64,000 nt of DNA from Chromobacterium violaceum ATCC 12472 (GTDB taxonomy: Bacteria > Pseudomonadota > Gammaproteobacteria > Burkholderiales > Chromobacteriaceae), in the NCBI RefSeq assembly GCF_000007705.1, contig NC_005085.1, forward strand, positions 1,054,001 to 1,118,000, read 5' to 3'. Both the position numbers and the translations under genes were made by a program. A model generated the notes under the pieces. The model was not told where the DNA came from. It worked only from the letters and a program-made list of their open reading frames with translations, and ran no database searches. Within the stretch, counting starts at the first letter, position 1; every line of letters starts with the position of its first letter. Below, piece by piece: positions 32,747 to 41,013 of the stretch.

Positions 32747-33967
32747 ATGAATCATTATCAAACCCTGCAGGGCGAGAACGGTGCGCCGATCAAGATGTGG
32801 ACACAGGGCGTGCCTGTGGAGCCGGCCGCGCGCGATCAACTGCTGCGTACCGCGCAAATGCCCTTCATCTACAAACACCTGGCGGTGATGCCGGACGTGC
32901 ACCTGGGCAAGGGTTCGACCATAGGCAGCGTGATTCCCACCCGGGGCGCGATCATCCCGGCCGCGGTGGGGGTGGACATAGGCTGCGGCATGATGGCCGT
33001 GCGCACCACGCTGACGGCGGCCGACCTGCCGGATAATCTGTTCGGCCTGCGTAGCGCGATCGAGGCCGCGGTGCCGCACGGCCGTACCAGCACCCGCAGC
33101 GGGCGCGACAAGGGCGCCTGGGGCGCGCCGCCGGAGACGGTGGACGCCGCCTGGGGCAAGCTGTTTCCTGGTTTCCAATCCATCGTCGCCAAGCATCCGC
33201 AGCTGGAGAAAACCAATAACCGCAGCCATCTGGGTACGCTGGGAACCGGCAACCACTTTGTCGAAGTGTGCCTGGACGAGGCCGGCCGCGTCTGGTTCAT
33301 GCTGCACTCGGGCTCGCGTGGTGTAGGCAACGCCATCGGCAATCTGTTCATTGAGTTGGCCCAGGCTGATATGCGGCAGCACATTGCCAATTTGCCGCAC
33401 CGTGAATTGGCGTATTTCCAACAGGGTAGCCGGCATTTCGACGACTATGTGGAAGCAGTGGGCTGGGCGCAGGAGTTTGCGCGGCAGAACCGCATGCTGA
33501 TGATGCAGCACGTGGTGGCCGCGGCGCGCAAGGTGATCGTCAAACCGTTCTCCGCCGACGTCGAGGCAGTCAACTGTCACCACAACTATGTGCAGGAGGA
33601 AAACCACTTCGGCCAACAAGTGCTGGTGACGCGCAAGGGCGCGGTGGCTGCGCACAAGGGGCAATTGGGTATCATCCCCGGCTCCATGGGGGCCAAGAGC
33701 TTCATCGTTCGCGGCCTGGGCAACGAGGAGGCGTTCTGTTCCTGCAGCCATGGCGCCGGTCGCACGATGAGCCGCGCCGAAGCCAAGCGCCGGTTCAGCG
33801 TCGACGATCAGGCGCGCGCCACCGCCCACGTCGAGTGCCGCAAGGATGCCGATGTGATCGACGAGATTCCTATGGCCTACAAGGATATCGATGCGGTAAT
33901 GGCTGCACAGAACTCCTTGGTGGAAGTGGTGCACACGCTGCGCCAGGTGGTGTGCGTGAAGGGCTAG
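32747..33967 (+). CDS. rtcB: RNA-splicing ligase RtcB
   Basis: Joins 2',3'-cyclic phosphate or 3'-phosphate RNA ends to 5'-OH ends using GTP and Mn2+. 406 residues from ATG at 32747 (MNHYQTLQGENG). Metal ligands include D77 and C80 in GVDIGCGMM, His residues in HLGTLGTGNHF and NCHHNYVQEENHF, and the guanylylated nucleophile His335 in CSCSHGAGR (H337 in E. coli). Under a sigma-54 promoter with RtcR opposite. No rtcA (RNA cyclase) follows; a nucleotidyltransferase gene does. Confidence 0.97.
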   Translation: MNHYQTLQGENGAPIKMWTQGVPVEPAARDQLLRTAQMPFIYKHLAVMPDVHLGKGSTIGSVIPTRGAIIPAAVGVDIGCGMMAVRTTLTAADLPDNLFGLRSAIEAAVPHGRTSTRSGRDKGAWGAPPETVDAAWGKLFPGFQSIVAKHPQLEKTNNRSHLGTLGTGNHFVEVCLDEAGRVWFMLHSGSRGVGNAIGNLFIELAQADMRQHIANLPHRELAYFQQGSRHFDDYVEAVGWAQEFARQNRMLMMQHVVAAARKVIVKPFSADVEAVNCHHNYVQEENHFGQQVLVTRKGAVAAHKGQLGIIPGSMGAKSFIVRGLGNEEAFCSCSHGAGRTMSRAEAKRRFSVDDQARATAHVECRKDADVIDEIPMAYKDIDAVMAAQNSLVEVVHTLRQVVCVKG

Positions 33968-34009
33968 CAATGTGGATGAAGCCGGTCCGCGGGCCGGCGA
34001 AAGGGCAAT

Positions 34010-34837
34010 ATGCATAGATTCAAATATGATCATCCGCTGGACGACGGTGTGCGTCGGCGGGTGATGGAGGAATTGGCGGCGCTGGAGCGCAGGCACCACG
34101 TTCGGGTGCTTTATGCCTGCGAGTCCGGCAGTCGCGCCTGGGGCTTTGCCTCGCCGGATAGCGACTACGATGTGCGCTTTCTCTACGTGCACCGACCGCA
34201 GTGGTATCTGCAGGTGGAGCCGCAGCGTGACGTGATCGAGCTTCCGCTGGATGATGAGCTGGATATCAGCGGCTGGGAGCTGCGCAAGGCGCTGCAACTG
34301 TTGAATCGTTCCAACCCGACTATGTTCGAGTGGCTGCAGTCTCCGCTGGTGTACCGAGCCGACGAGAAAGCGGCAGCGGCGCTGCGCGAGCTGATGGCGG
34401 ACTTCCATTCCCTTGGGCGTTGCCGGTGGCATTATTTGTCCATGGCGCGCAAAAACCACCGCGTTCATTTGCAGGGAGAAACGGTCCGGCTGAAGAAGTA
34501 CTTGTACGTGCTGCGGCCGTTGCTGGCGGTGCGCTGGCTGGATGCGGGAAAGGGCTTGCCGCCGATGCGTTTCGCCGACCTGGCTGCGGCGACGGTGGAG
34601 GATGATGGACTGGCTGCCGAGATCAATCATCTGCTGGCTATCAAGATGGCGGCCGGTGAGGCGCAGCTGGGGGGCCGGCTGCCCAAGCTGGACGCTTTTA
34701 TCGCCTCCATGCTAGCGGAGCCGGTGCCGCCGCTGCCGGGACGCCATGACGGCGATGTCAGGCGGCTGGATCGTCTGTTGCAGGAATGGGTGATGGGGAG
34801 CGTGCGCGAAGATGGGTCAGCGGCTTGCGAAATTTAA
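34010..34837 (+). CDS. Predicted nucleotidyltransferase linked to rtcB
   Basis: 275 residues of the pol-beta-superfamily group often encoded with rtcB (COG3541-like). Residues 35-58 hold ESGSRAWGFASPDSDYDVRF: the GS motif and paired carboxylates D52 and D54, the classic metal-binding nucleotidyltransferase site. The C-terminal half is helical. It lies 42 bases after rtcB with a ribosome site AAAGGG, so it is probably in the same sigma-54 operon. The substrate is not established; RNA-end or tRNA modification is inference from context. Confidence 0.82.
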   Translation: MHRFKYDHPLDDGVRRRVMEELAALERRHHVRVLYACESGSRAWGFASPDSDYDVRFLYVHRPQWYLQVEPQRDVIELPLDDELDISGWELRKALQLLNRSNPTMFEWLQSPLVYRADEKAAAALRELMADFHSLGRCRWHYLSMARKNHRVHLQGETVRLKKYLYVLRPLLAVRWLDAGKGLPPMRFADLAAATVEDDGLAAEINHLLAIKMAAGEAQLGGRLPKLDAFIASMLAEPVPPLPGRHDGDVRRLDRLLQEWVMGSVREDGSAACEI

Positions 34838-34884
34838 ATGACATAATTGATTCATCGTTAGTGGTATATTGAACCCATTGTCAT

Positions 34885-34911
34885 CGAATGGCCGGCTTGT
34901 CCGGCCATTCG
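34885..34911. repeat. Strong hairpin after the nucleotidyltransferase gene
   Basis: CGAATGGCCGG and CCGGCCATTCG form a perfect 11-bp stem with a CTTGT loop. There is no T run, so it is not a canonical terminator. It lies between the RNA-repair operon and the cytochrome gene and may end or stabilise a transcript. Confidence 0.55.
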
Positions 34912-34966
34912 CGCTTGAGGCGCCGCAGGCGCGCCATCGCAACATCCCGACACATGAGGAGACGGC

Positions 34967-35365
34967 ATGGAAGCAGGCAGGAAGACGATGGGGGGCCGGC
35001 ATTGGCGCGGCATGGTCTTGGCCGGGCTGGCGGTCTTGGCTGCCTGCGGGCGGGAGGTGGCCAAGCCGCAGGCGGCCGACCTGCAAAGGGCGGAGACGCT
35101 GCGTCCCGCCGACGCGCAACTGGCGCGCAAGTACGAGCGTTCCTGCCTGATCTGCCATGGCAACCAGGCCAGCCAGGCGCCGCTGGCCGGTTTTGCGCCG
35201 GCTTGGGAGGCCAGGCTGGAGAAGGGCATGCCCTTGTTGCTGTCCCATGTCCGCGACGGCCTGAACGCGATGCCGCCGCGCGGTTATTGCAATGACTGCA
35301 GCGACGAGGAGTTCGCCCGGCTGATCGCCTTCATGTCCGATAGCGGACAAGGAGGCGCGCGATGA
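34967..35365 (+). CDS. Lipoprotein c-type cytochrome (c5-like)
   Basis: 132 residues. The lipobox LAAC puts the lipidated Cys at 27. Mature part has one haem site C60-LI-C63-H64, a Met axial ligand candidate M102 in NAMPPRG, and a Cys pair C108/C111 (CNDC) followed by SDEEFARLIAFM, all as in cytochrome c5. It would be anchored in the periplasm and carry electrons. GAGGAGA precedes the ATG. Its stop overlaps the next start (ATGA), so it is coupled to the FAD oxidase, for which it is the likely electron acceptor. Confidence 0.88.
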   Translation: MEAGRKTMGGRHWRGMVLAGLAVLAACGREVAKPQAADLQRAETLRPADAQLARKYERSCLICHGNQASQAPLAGFAPAWEARLEKGMPLLLSHVRDGLNAMPPRGYCNDCSDEEFARLIAFMSDSGQGGAR

Positions 35366-36753
35366 AGCCGGTTTTGAATCGCCGAGCCTTGCTGCGGCTG
35401 GGCGGCGGCGCGCTGCTGGGCGCCTGGGCAGCGCGCTCCGCCGGGCCGCGGGCCGCCGCGACTGCCGGCGGCTACCGCTGGTGCAACTGGAGCGGCCTGC
35501 AGCGCTGCGCCGCGCAGGCGCTGGCGACGCCCGGCGACGAGGCCGAACTGGCGCGGCTGCTGCGCGAGGCATCGCGCTCCGGCACGCCGCTGCGCTGCGT
35601 CGGCGCCGGCCATTCCTTCACCCCGCTGGTGCCCACGCCGGGGACTATCGTGTCGCTGGACCGGATGTCCGGCCTGCTGTCTTATGACGCAGCCGCTGGC
35701 GAGGCCATCTTGCAGGCCGGCACCCGCATCGGCCAGCTGGCGCGCTTGCTGGATGCGCAGGGCATGGCGCTGCGCAACCAGCCCGACGTCGATGTCCAAT
35801 CTTTCGCCGGCGCGATCAGCACCGCCACCCATGGCACCGGCGCCGGCCTGCCGGCCCTGCATGCCGACGCGCGCGCGTTGCGGCTGCTGACGCCGTCCGG
35901 CGAGACGCTGGACTGCGGCCAGGGCCGCGACGACGATCTGCTGCAGGCGGCGCGGGTGTCGCTGGGCAGCCTGGGCGTGATCGCCCGCGCCACGGTGGCG
36001 ACGCTGCCCGCTTATTATCTGCAGCGCAGGCTGTGGCTGCTGCCGGCTGGGCAAATGCTGGACGCCGCGCCGGAACTGGCGCGGCGGCACCGTCATTTCG
36101 AGTTCTACCACCTGCCGTTCACCGGCTACGCCGCCGCGATCACCCACGACATCCGCCCGCCGGGGCCGGCGTCGCGGCCAGCGTCCGGCGACGAGGACAT
36201 GCTGCGCGAGCTGCGCCGGCTGCGCGACTGGCTGGGCGGCATGCCGGCGCTGCGGCGCTGGACCGCGCAGAAGCTGATCGACCCGAAGCTGAGCGAGCAG
36301 GCCTTCGACAAATCCTGGCGGCTGCTGTCCACCGCGCGGCCCACCCGCTTCAACGAGAGCGAGTGGCATGTGCCGCGGGAAGCGGGCATCGCCTGCGTGC
36401 GCGAAGTGATCGAACGCCTGGAGCGGCGCGACGATGTGTTCTTCCCGCTGGAATTCCGCTTCGTGCGGGCCGACGACGCCTGGCTCAGCCCTTTCTACCG
36501 CCGCGACTCCTGCTCGATCGCCGTCCATGCCGCCGCCGGCGAGCCGCATGATTACCTGCTGACCGAATTGGCGCCGGTTTTCCGCAAATACGAGGGCCGG
36601 CCGCACTGGGGCAAGCTGCACCCCTACGGCGCGGCCGAGCTGGCCGCGCTCTATCCGCGCTGGAACGATTTTTTGAAGCTGAGGCGGGAGCTGGATCCCA
36701 AGGGCGTGCTGCTCAACCCCCATCTGCGCCGCGTGCTCGGCGTGCCGGCATGA
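35362..36753 (+). CDS. Tat-exported FAD oxidoreductase, aldonolactone oxidase family
   Basis: 463 residues. A twin-arginine signal (NRRALLRLGGG, then a hydrophobic Ala-rich stretch to about residue 33) predicts folded export. The VAO/PCMH FAD domain has RCVGAGHSFTPLVPT with His84 at the position that binds FAD covalently in relatives, and ISTATHGTG. The C-terminal ALO domain ends with GRPHWGKLH and LNPHLRRVLG. Family members oxidise sugar-1,4-lactones or polyols. The coupling to a cytochrome gene upstream suggests a dehydrogenase rather than an O2-using oxidase here; substrate unknown. ATGA overlaps at both ends. Confidence 0.88.
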   Translation: MKPVLNRRALLRLGGGALLGAWAARSAGPRAAATAGGYRWCNWSGLQRCAAQALATPGDEAELARLLREASRSGTPLRCVGAGHSFTPLVPTPGTIVSLDRMSGLLSYDAAAGEAILQAGTRIGQLARLLDAQGMALRNQPDVDVQSFAGAISTATHGTGAGLPALHADARALRLLTPSGETLDCGQGRDDDLLQAARVSLGSLGVIARATVATLPAYYLQRRLWLLPAGQMLDAAPELARRHRHFEFYHLPFTGYAAAITHDIRPPGPASRPASGDEDMLRELRRLRDWLGGMPALRRWTAQKLIDPKLSEQAFDKSWRLLSTARPTRFNESEWHVPREAGIACVREVIERLERRDDVFFPLEFRFVRADDAWLSPFYRRDSCSIAVHAAAGEPHDYLLTELAPVFRKYEGRPHWGKLHPYGAAELAALYPRWNDFLKLRRELDPKGVLLNPHLRRVLGVPA

Positions 36754-38036
36754 GCGGCCCGTCCCAGGGGCGGCGCCGCCTGCTGGCGGCCTTGGGCGCG
36801 GGCGCGGCGGCAAGCCTGGTGTGGCTGGCCAGGCCATCCGCGCGCGGCGAGCCGCACGACGCCTATTTCCGCCAGCTGCAGGCGGCGCTGCGCCAGGCCG
36901 GCATCGCCGAGCCGACGCTGGTGTTGGACCGCCAGCGCCTGCGCGCCAATATCCGGCGGATCTCGGATCACCTTGCCGGCAAGATGGCGCTCCGGGTGGT
37001 GGTGAAGTCGCTGCCGTGCCCCGCCTTGCTGGCCGAGGCGGCTTTGCTGGCCGGCAGCCGGCGGCAGATGCTGTTCAGCCTGCCGCAGCTGGAGGCGATG
37101 GCCAAGGGCGAGCGCGACATCCTGCTGGGCAAGCCGCTGCCTGCCGCCGCCGCGCTGGCCTTTTACCGCCAGTTTTCCGACGCGGCCTTCCGGCCGGAGC
37201 GGCAATTGCAATGGCTGGTGGACACGCCGGAGCGGCTGGCGCAGTACCGCGAGCTGGCGCGCGGGCAGCATCTGCATCTGCGCCTCAATTTCGAGATCGA
37301 CGTCGGCCTGCACCGCGGCGGCGTCGCCGACATCGCCACGCTGCGGCGCATGCTGGACATGGCGGCCGAGGAGCCGCGGCTGCAGTGGTCCGGCCTGATG
37401 GGCTACGACGCGCACGTCGCCAAGATTCCGGATCTGCCGGGCTTGAGGGCCAAGGCGCTTCGCCACGCGCGCGCCCGCTATGCCGCCTTCGCCGCCGCCG
37501 CGCGGGCGCATCCGGCCGCACGGACGGCAAGCGGGCCGTGTTTCAACGCCGCCGGTTCGCCTACTTACCGGCTCTACCACGGCGACGGCCCGGAAAACGA
37601 AGTCGCGGTGGGCTCGGCCATGGTCAAGCCCGCCGATTTCGATCTTCCCCTGCTGGACGACCTGCTGCCGGCCTGCTTCATCGCCACGCCGGTGCTGAAG
37701 ACGCTGCCGCGATTCGAGTTGCCCTACGGCGTGGAGTGGCTGGGCGGGTTGGTGGGCGGTTGGGATGCCAACGCGCGGCGCGGCTACTTCATCTATGGCG
37801 GCAACTGGCTGGCCGATCCGGCATCGCCGTCGGGCCTGGAGAGCAGCGGCCTGTACGGCCATTCGTCCAACCAGCAACTGCTGGTCGGTTCAGGCCGTCA
37901 GGCGCTGGCGGTGGACGACATGGTGTTCTTCCGCCCGCGCCAGAGCGAGGCGGTGCTGCAGCAGTTCGGCGACATCGCGGTGTACGAGGGCGGCCGCATC
38001 GTAGCCAGCTGGCCGGTGCTGCCGGCCGCGGGTTGA
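36750..38036 (+). CDS. Exported PLP enzyme, alanine-racemase/DSD1-like fold
   Basis: 428 residues with a twin-arginine signal (GRRRLLAALGAGAAAS, about 1-32). The N-terminal alanine-racemase-type barrel has TLVLDRQRLRANI and VVVKSLPCP, where K86 is the probable PLP lysine. A later segment (NFEIDVGLHRGG, SGLMGYDAH) also fits DSD1/D-threonine-aldolase relatives. The C-terminal part lacks an obvious HxC zinc pair (it reads FFRPRQSEAVLQQ). Possible activities are aldolase, dehydratase or racemase on a D-amino or hydroxyamino acid. Start overlaps the FAD gene stop (ATGA), so the three genes form one tightly coupled operon. Confidence 0.75.
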   Translation: MSGPSQGRRRLLAALGAGAAASLVWLARPSARGEPHDAYFRQLQAALRQAGIAEPTLVLDRQRLRANIRRISDHLAGKMALRVVVKSLPCPALLAEAALLAGSRRQMLFSLPQLEAMAKGERDILLGKPLPAAAALAFYRQFSDAAFRPERQLQWLVDTPERLAQYRELARGQHLHLRLNFEIDVGLHRGGVADIATLRRMLDMAAEEPRLQWSGLMGYDAHVAKIPDLPGLRAKALRHARARYAAFAAAARAHPAARTASGPCFNAAGSPTYRLYHGDGPENEVAVGSAMVKPADFDLPLLDDLLPACFIATPVLKTLPRFELPYGVEWLGGLVGGWDANARRGYFIYGGNWLADPASPSGLESSGLYGHSSNQQLLVGSGRQALAVDDMVFFRPRQSEAVLQQFGDIAVYEGGRIVASWPVLPAAG

Positions 38037-38446
38037 GGTTGGCCGCAGCCGATGTCGCCCCCTATCCGCGCGGGATACCGCCCATCGACGGAGAAGAGAG
38101 CGGCGTAGACCGGGTCGCCGCGTCAGGGCGGCGGCGGTGTGGAGTCGTTGGATCGCGCTGCCTTCGATTCAGGCGTCGTCCGAGACGATCAGGGGCACGC
38201 CTTCAGACCGCTGCTGAAGGCATGCCGATGGCGTTCCAGATCAGGCCAGTCTGAAAAGGCAGGCGGGCTGGGGGGGATGCGAAAGGCGCGCGTCAGCGCG
38301 GGAATGAAACGATCACCCTCGCAGGCCTGCAGCGGCGGAAAGCCGAACGGCGCGTCGCATGATTTTCCTCCCTGGTAGCAAGGGGGGATGCATGATGAGG
38401 CCGGATGCTAGCGCGCGATGCATGACGGCATGCAAGGCCGATGCGG
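38037..38446. other. Intergenic stretch, possibly gene debris
   Basis: About 410 bases with no convincing intact gene. On the minus strand a frame of roughly 60 codons between about 38393 and 38195 reads protein-like (for example FIPALTRAFRIPPSPPAF) but has no start codon and is closed upstream by TAG, so it may be a remnant. A 79-codon plus-strand frame (38139-38378) lacks a ribosome site and any recognisable feature. Confidence 0.3.
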
Positions 38447-38472
38447 GAAAAAGGCCGCGCGGGCGCGCGGCC
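38447..38472 (-). terminator. Terminator of the DUF2076 gene
   Basis: On the minus strand GGCCGCGC pairs with GCGCGGCC around a 4-base loop and is followed by TTTTTCC, 10 bases past the stop. Confidence 0.85.
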
Positions 38473-38481
38473 TGGAGCCGT

Positions 38482-39303
38482 TCAGGCTGAGGCGTTGTCG
38501 TCCTCGCTGTACTCGTCGCTGGCGTAGTCGGAGTCGGCCACGGTCTGGTAGTCGTCGCGCGGGTGCGCGTCCTCCCGGTAGCCGGCATCGTCCTGGGCGT
38601 CGGATTCGTAGTAGTTGTTGATGGTGATGTGCTGCTCCACCGGCTGTTCCGCCTCGTATCCGGCATTGCCCTGTCCGCCGCCGTGGCTGGGCTTGTCGTC
38701 GCTGAACAGGCTTTCTATGCCTTGGACCAGGAAGGTGCCGGCGGCGACGCCGGCGGCCGTGGTGGCGACATTGCCGAGGAAGCTGCCCACGCCGCTGGCG
38801 AAACCGCCGGTGCCGCCGCCGCCGAAGAAGCTCTGGCGCGGCGCCGGTGCAGGCTGTTGGTAGGCTGGCGCGGCTTGTTGATAGGCGGGCGCTGCCGGCG
38901 GATAAGCCGGAGGCGCCGCTTGGTAGGCGGGCGCGGGCTGTTGATAGGCCGGAGCCGGCGCAGCCTGGCGCGGAGCGGCGAAGGCGGGCGCCGCGGGCGC
39001 GCCGCCCCAGGCCGCGGAACCGGCGTTGGGATCCAGGAAGGTGCCGGGCGCGCCGGCGGGGGCGGGGACCGGCGCGCTGCGCGCGGCTTGCAGGTCGGAC
39101 TGCAGCTTGGCGATTTGCGCGTTGGCGGCGTTCAGCGCCTGGTCCTGCTGCATGCAGCGCAGCACCAGCAGGTAGACGGCGTCCGGCTGTTGGGCGGCGG
39201 CCTGCATGATAGCGGCGTTGGCCTGCGGGTCCTTGGCCATGCCGCGGACTTGCACCAGTTGATTCAGGAAGTTTTGCAGCGCTTGGGTTTCTTGCGGAGT
39301 CAT
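38482..39303 (-). CDS. DUF2076-family protein
   Basis: 273 residues from ATG at 39303 (MTPQETQALQNFLNQLVQVRG), the usual DUF2076 N terminus. Residues 1-75 are helical and include DPQANAAIMQAAAQQPDAVY. A Pro/Ala/Tyr/Gln low-complexity middle (about 105-165) has repeats such as PAYQQ and APAYQ. A Gly-rich hydrophobic stretch follows (GVGSFLGNVATTAAGVAAG). The tail is acidic. Members are found in proteobacterial periplasm or membrane fractions with unknown role. Longer upstream frame to 39435 lacks a ribosome site. Confidence 0.8.
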   Translation of the reverse strand: MTPQETQALQNFLNQLVQVRGMAKDPQANAAIMQAAAQQPDAVYLLVLRCMQQDQALNAANAQIAKLQSDLQAARSAPVPAPAGAPGTFLDPNAGSAAWGGAPAAPAFAAPRQAAPAPAYQQPAPAYQAAPPAYPPAAPAYQQAAPAYQQPAPAPRQSFFGGGGTGGFASGVGSFLGNVATTAAGVAAGTFLVQGIESLFSDDKPSHGGGQGNAGYEAEQPVEQHITINNYYESDAQDDAGYREDAHPRDDYQTVADSDYASDEYSEDDNASA

Positions 39304-39436
39304 ATCTTGGTTTTCCGGGGGAAGGGTAGAGACGGGGCGGCTGGCGTCCATCTCGACTGAGCATGTCGCTTTAATTTGTAAATGAATTGTATATGCGTTT
39401 GGCGTGGATGGGGAAGGCTCGCATGGCCAAAGCATG

Positions 39437-39467
39437 AATAAAAAGGGCGGCCAGGGCGGGCCGCCCT
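39437..39467 (-). terminator. Terminator after the CARDB-like gene pair
   Basis: On the minus strand AGGGCGGC pairs with GCCGCCCT around an 8-base loop, followed by TTTTTAT. It ends the 41897-39514 operon. Confidence 0.85.
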
Positions 39468-39513
39468 ACGTTTGCCGGCATGGGCGATCAGGCGATGTCC
39501 AGCCGGCGCGGCC

Positions 39514-41013
39514 TCAGACCACGGTGATCGTCGACTGGGCCTTGAGCGGGCAAGGCAGGCTGTCGTCGAAGGTGATCTCGATCGCGCTGGCCACGAAGAA
39601 GCCGCCGATGTGCTGGGCCGCGATGTGCGGCGGCGTGCCCGGCTTGGTCAGGTTCACATCCTGGGCGAAGACGAACACCCGCCAGACGCCGTGCACGTCC
39701 TGGTGCTGCTGCAGCAGCAGCCGGTAGGCGCGCTCCAGGTCCAGGCTGCCGGCATAGGTGCCGTCGTTGGCGCCAGGATCGAAGCCCAGGCCGTCGTCGG
39801 TCAGCGGCGCGACGAAGTACAACCCCTGCGGCGCTTCGAACAGGGCGAAGGAATACAGGTCGCTGCCCTTGAACAGCGAGCCGTCCTGGCGCTGGAAAGC
39901 GGCCCGCACCCACAAGGGCTGGAAGGCGTGGACCACGTCGGGGGTCTCCACTTTCACCGGGCCGGCGGCATGCACGTTGACCTGGGTTTCCGTCACCGAA
40001 TGGTGATAGGTCTTGCCGGTGGTGAAGCGCTCGTAAGTCCAGGACACGTCGGTCTTGTACGCTTTGCCCGCCACCGGCGCTTCCAGCATTTTCCACTTGG
40101 CGACCACCCGCTCCGCCACCGTGGTCTCGCCGGCCGCCGGCGGCGTGGCCGCCTGCCCGCGCCAGAACGGATCGGCTTCGTCCGAGCAGGCCACCGCGAT
40201 CGCGCCGGAGGCGATGGCGGAAGCCACGCCGGCGACGGTGAATTCCGGCGCGCCCGATCCCGCCCCTTTCAGCGAGCAGCAGTGAACGCTGGGGTCGGTC
40301 TCCTCCACCGAGCCGCCGACGCTGAAATTGGCCTTGCCCCCGCCGACTGCCGCCGCGATCACGGCCACCAGCGCGGCGATGACGGCGACGATGATGGCCA
40401 GCACCTTCCACCAAGGATCGGAGAACGGCAGCTCGGCGTGCGTGCCGGTATAGGCCGGGTTCGGTTTCCAGGCCATGGTCAGGCCGGTGGGCACCATCGG
40501 GCCGAATCGGGGCGGGCAGCGGCATTCCTTGCCGTTGCCTGTCGGCTCTCCCCAGGCTTTGCCTGGCGAGTGGCCCTGGAGGTTGGAAATGGTCAGCGTG
40601 CCTTCCTCGACGGTGCAGGTATAGGTGTTGCTGGCGCTGTCGAAGCGGGTTTGCGACACGAATATCTGCTGGATGGAGCGTTGGGCCGCGAAGCCGTCCG
40701 CGCGCGCGACGAAGCTCACCAGCGGTTTGCCCGGCGCCGCGTGCTGGAAGTCCGCGTCCCAGGCCAGCATCACGGTGCCGCCGGCGGGAATGGCGGGGAA
40801 GGTGAAGGTGTGCGCCGTCGGGGCGATGCCGGGATCGCCGACGCTTTCCAGATAGACGGTGACGTTGCTCAGCGCACTGGCCGAGGTGTTGGTGAAATGC
40901 GCGGCGATGCGCAAATGGTAGATCGCGTTGTCGAAGATCCCGTCGGGCAGCATGACGCTGGTCACCGGCTCGATCGCGAACGGGCGCGTCAGCACCTGGA
41001 GCGGCGTGTTCAT
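39514..41013 (-). CDS. Large unrecognised protein with adhesion-like beta domains
   Basis: 499 residues, no signal peptide. Residues about 10-110 look like a CARDB/Ig-type beta domain (HFTNTSASALSNVTVYLESVG). One strong hydrophobic helix lies at about 200-225 (VLAIIVAVIAALVAVIAAAVG), followed by a Cys-containing segment (VHCCSLKG). The C-terminal part resembles repeat domains of secreted proteins (LTDDGLGFDPGANDGTYAG). It is translationally coupled (ATGA) to the preceding gene. I do not recognise a function; a surface, toxin-delivery or contractile-system accessory role is speculation. Confidence 0.6.
   Translation of the reverse strand: MNTPLQVLTRPFAIEPVTSVMLPDGIFDNAIYHLRIAAHFTNTSASALSNVTVYLESVGDPGIAPTAHTFTFPAIPAGGTVMLAWDADFQHAAPGKPLVSFVARADGFAAQRSIQQIFVSQTRFDSASNTYTCTVEEGTLTISNLQGHSPGKAWGEPTGNGKECRCPPRFGPMVPTGLTMAWKPNPAYTGTHAELPFSDPWWKVLAIIVAVIAALVAVIAAAVGGGKANFSVGGSVEETDPSVHCCSLKGAGSGAPEFTVAGVASAIASGAIAVACSDEADPFWRGQAATPPAAGETTVAERVVAKWKMLEAPVAGKAYKTDVSWTYERFTTGKTYHHSVTETQVNVHAAGPVKVETPDVVHAFQPLWVRAAFQRQDGSLFKGSDLYSFALFEAPQGLYFVAPLTDDGLGFDPGANDGTYAGSLDLERAYRLLLQQHQDVHGVWRVFVFAQDVNLTKPGTPPHIAAQHIGGFFVASAIEITFDDSLPCPLKAQSTITVV

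Noticed and set aside
34885-34911. Rho-independent terminator call for the hairpin after the nucleotidyltransferase gene
   Set aside because: The 11-bp stem is perfect but neither side has a T run, so it is listed as a repeat only.
38139-38378. 79-codon plus-strand frame in the intergenic stretch
   Set aside because: No ribosome site, no recognisable feature, and the opposite strand looks as coding-like.
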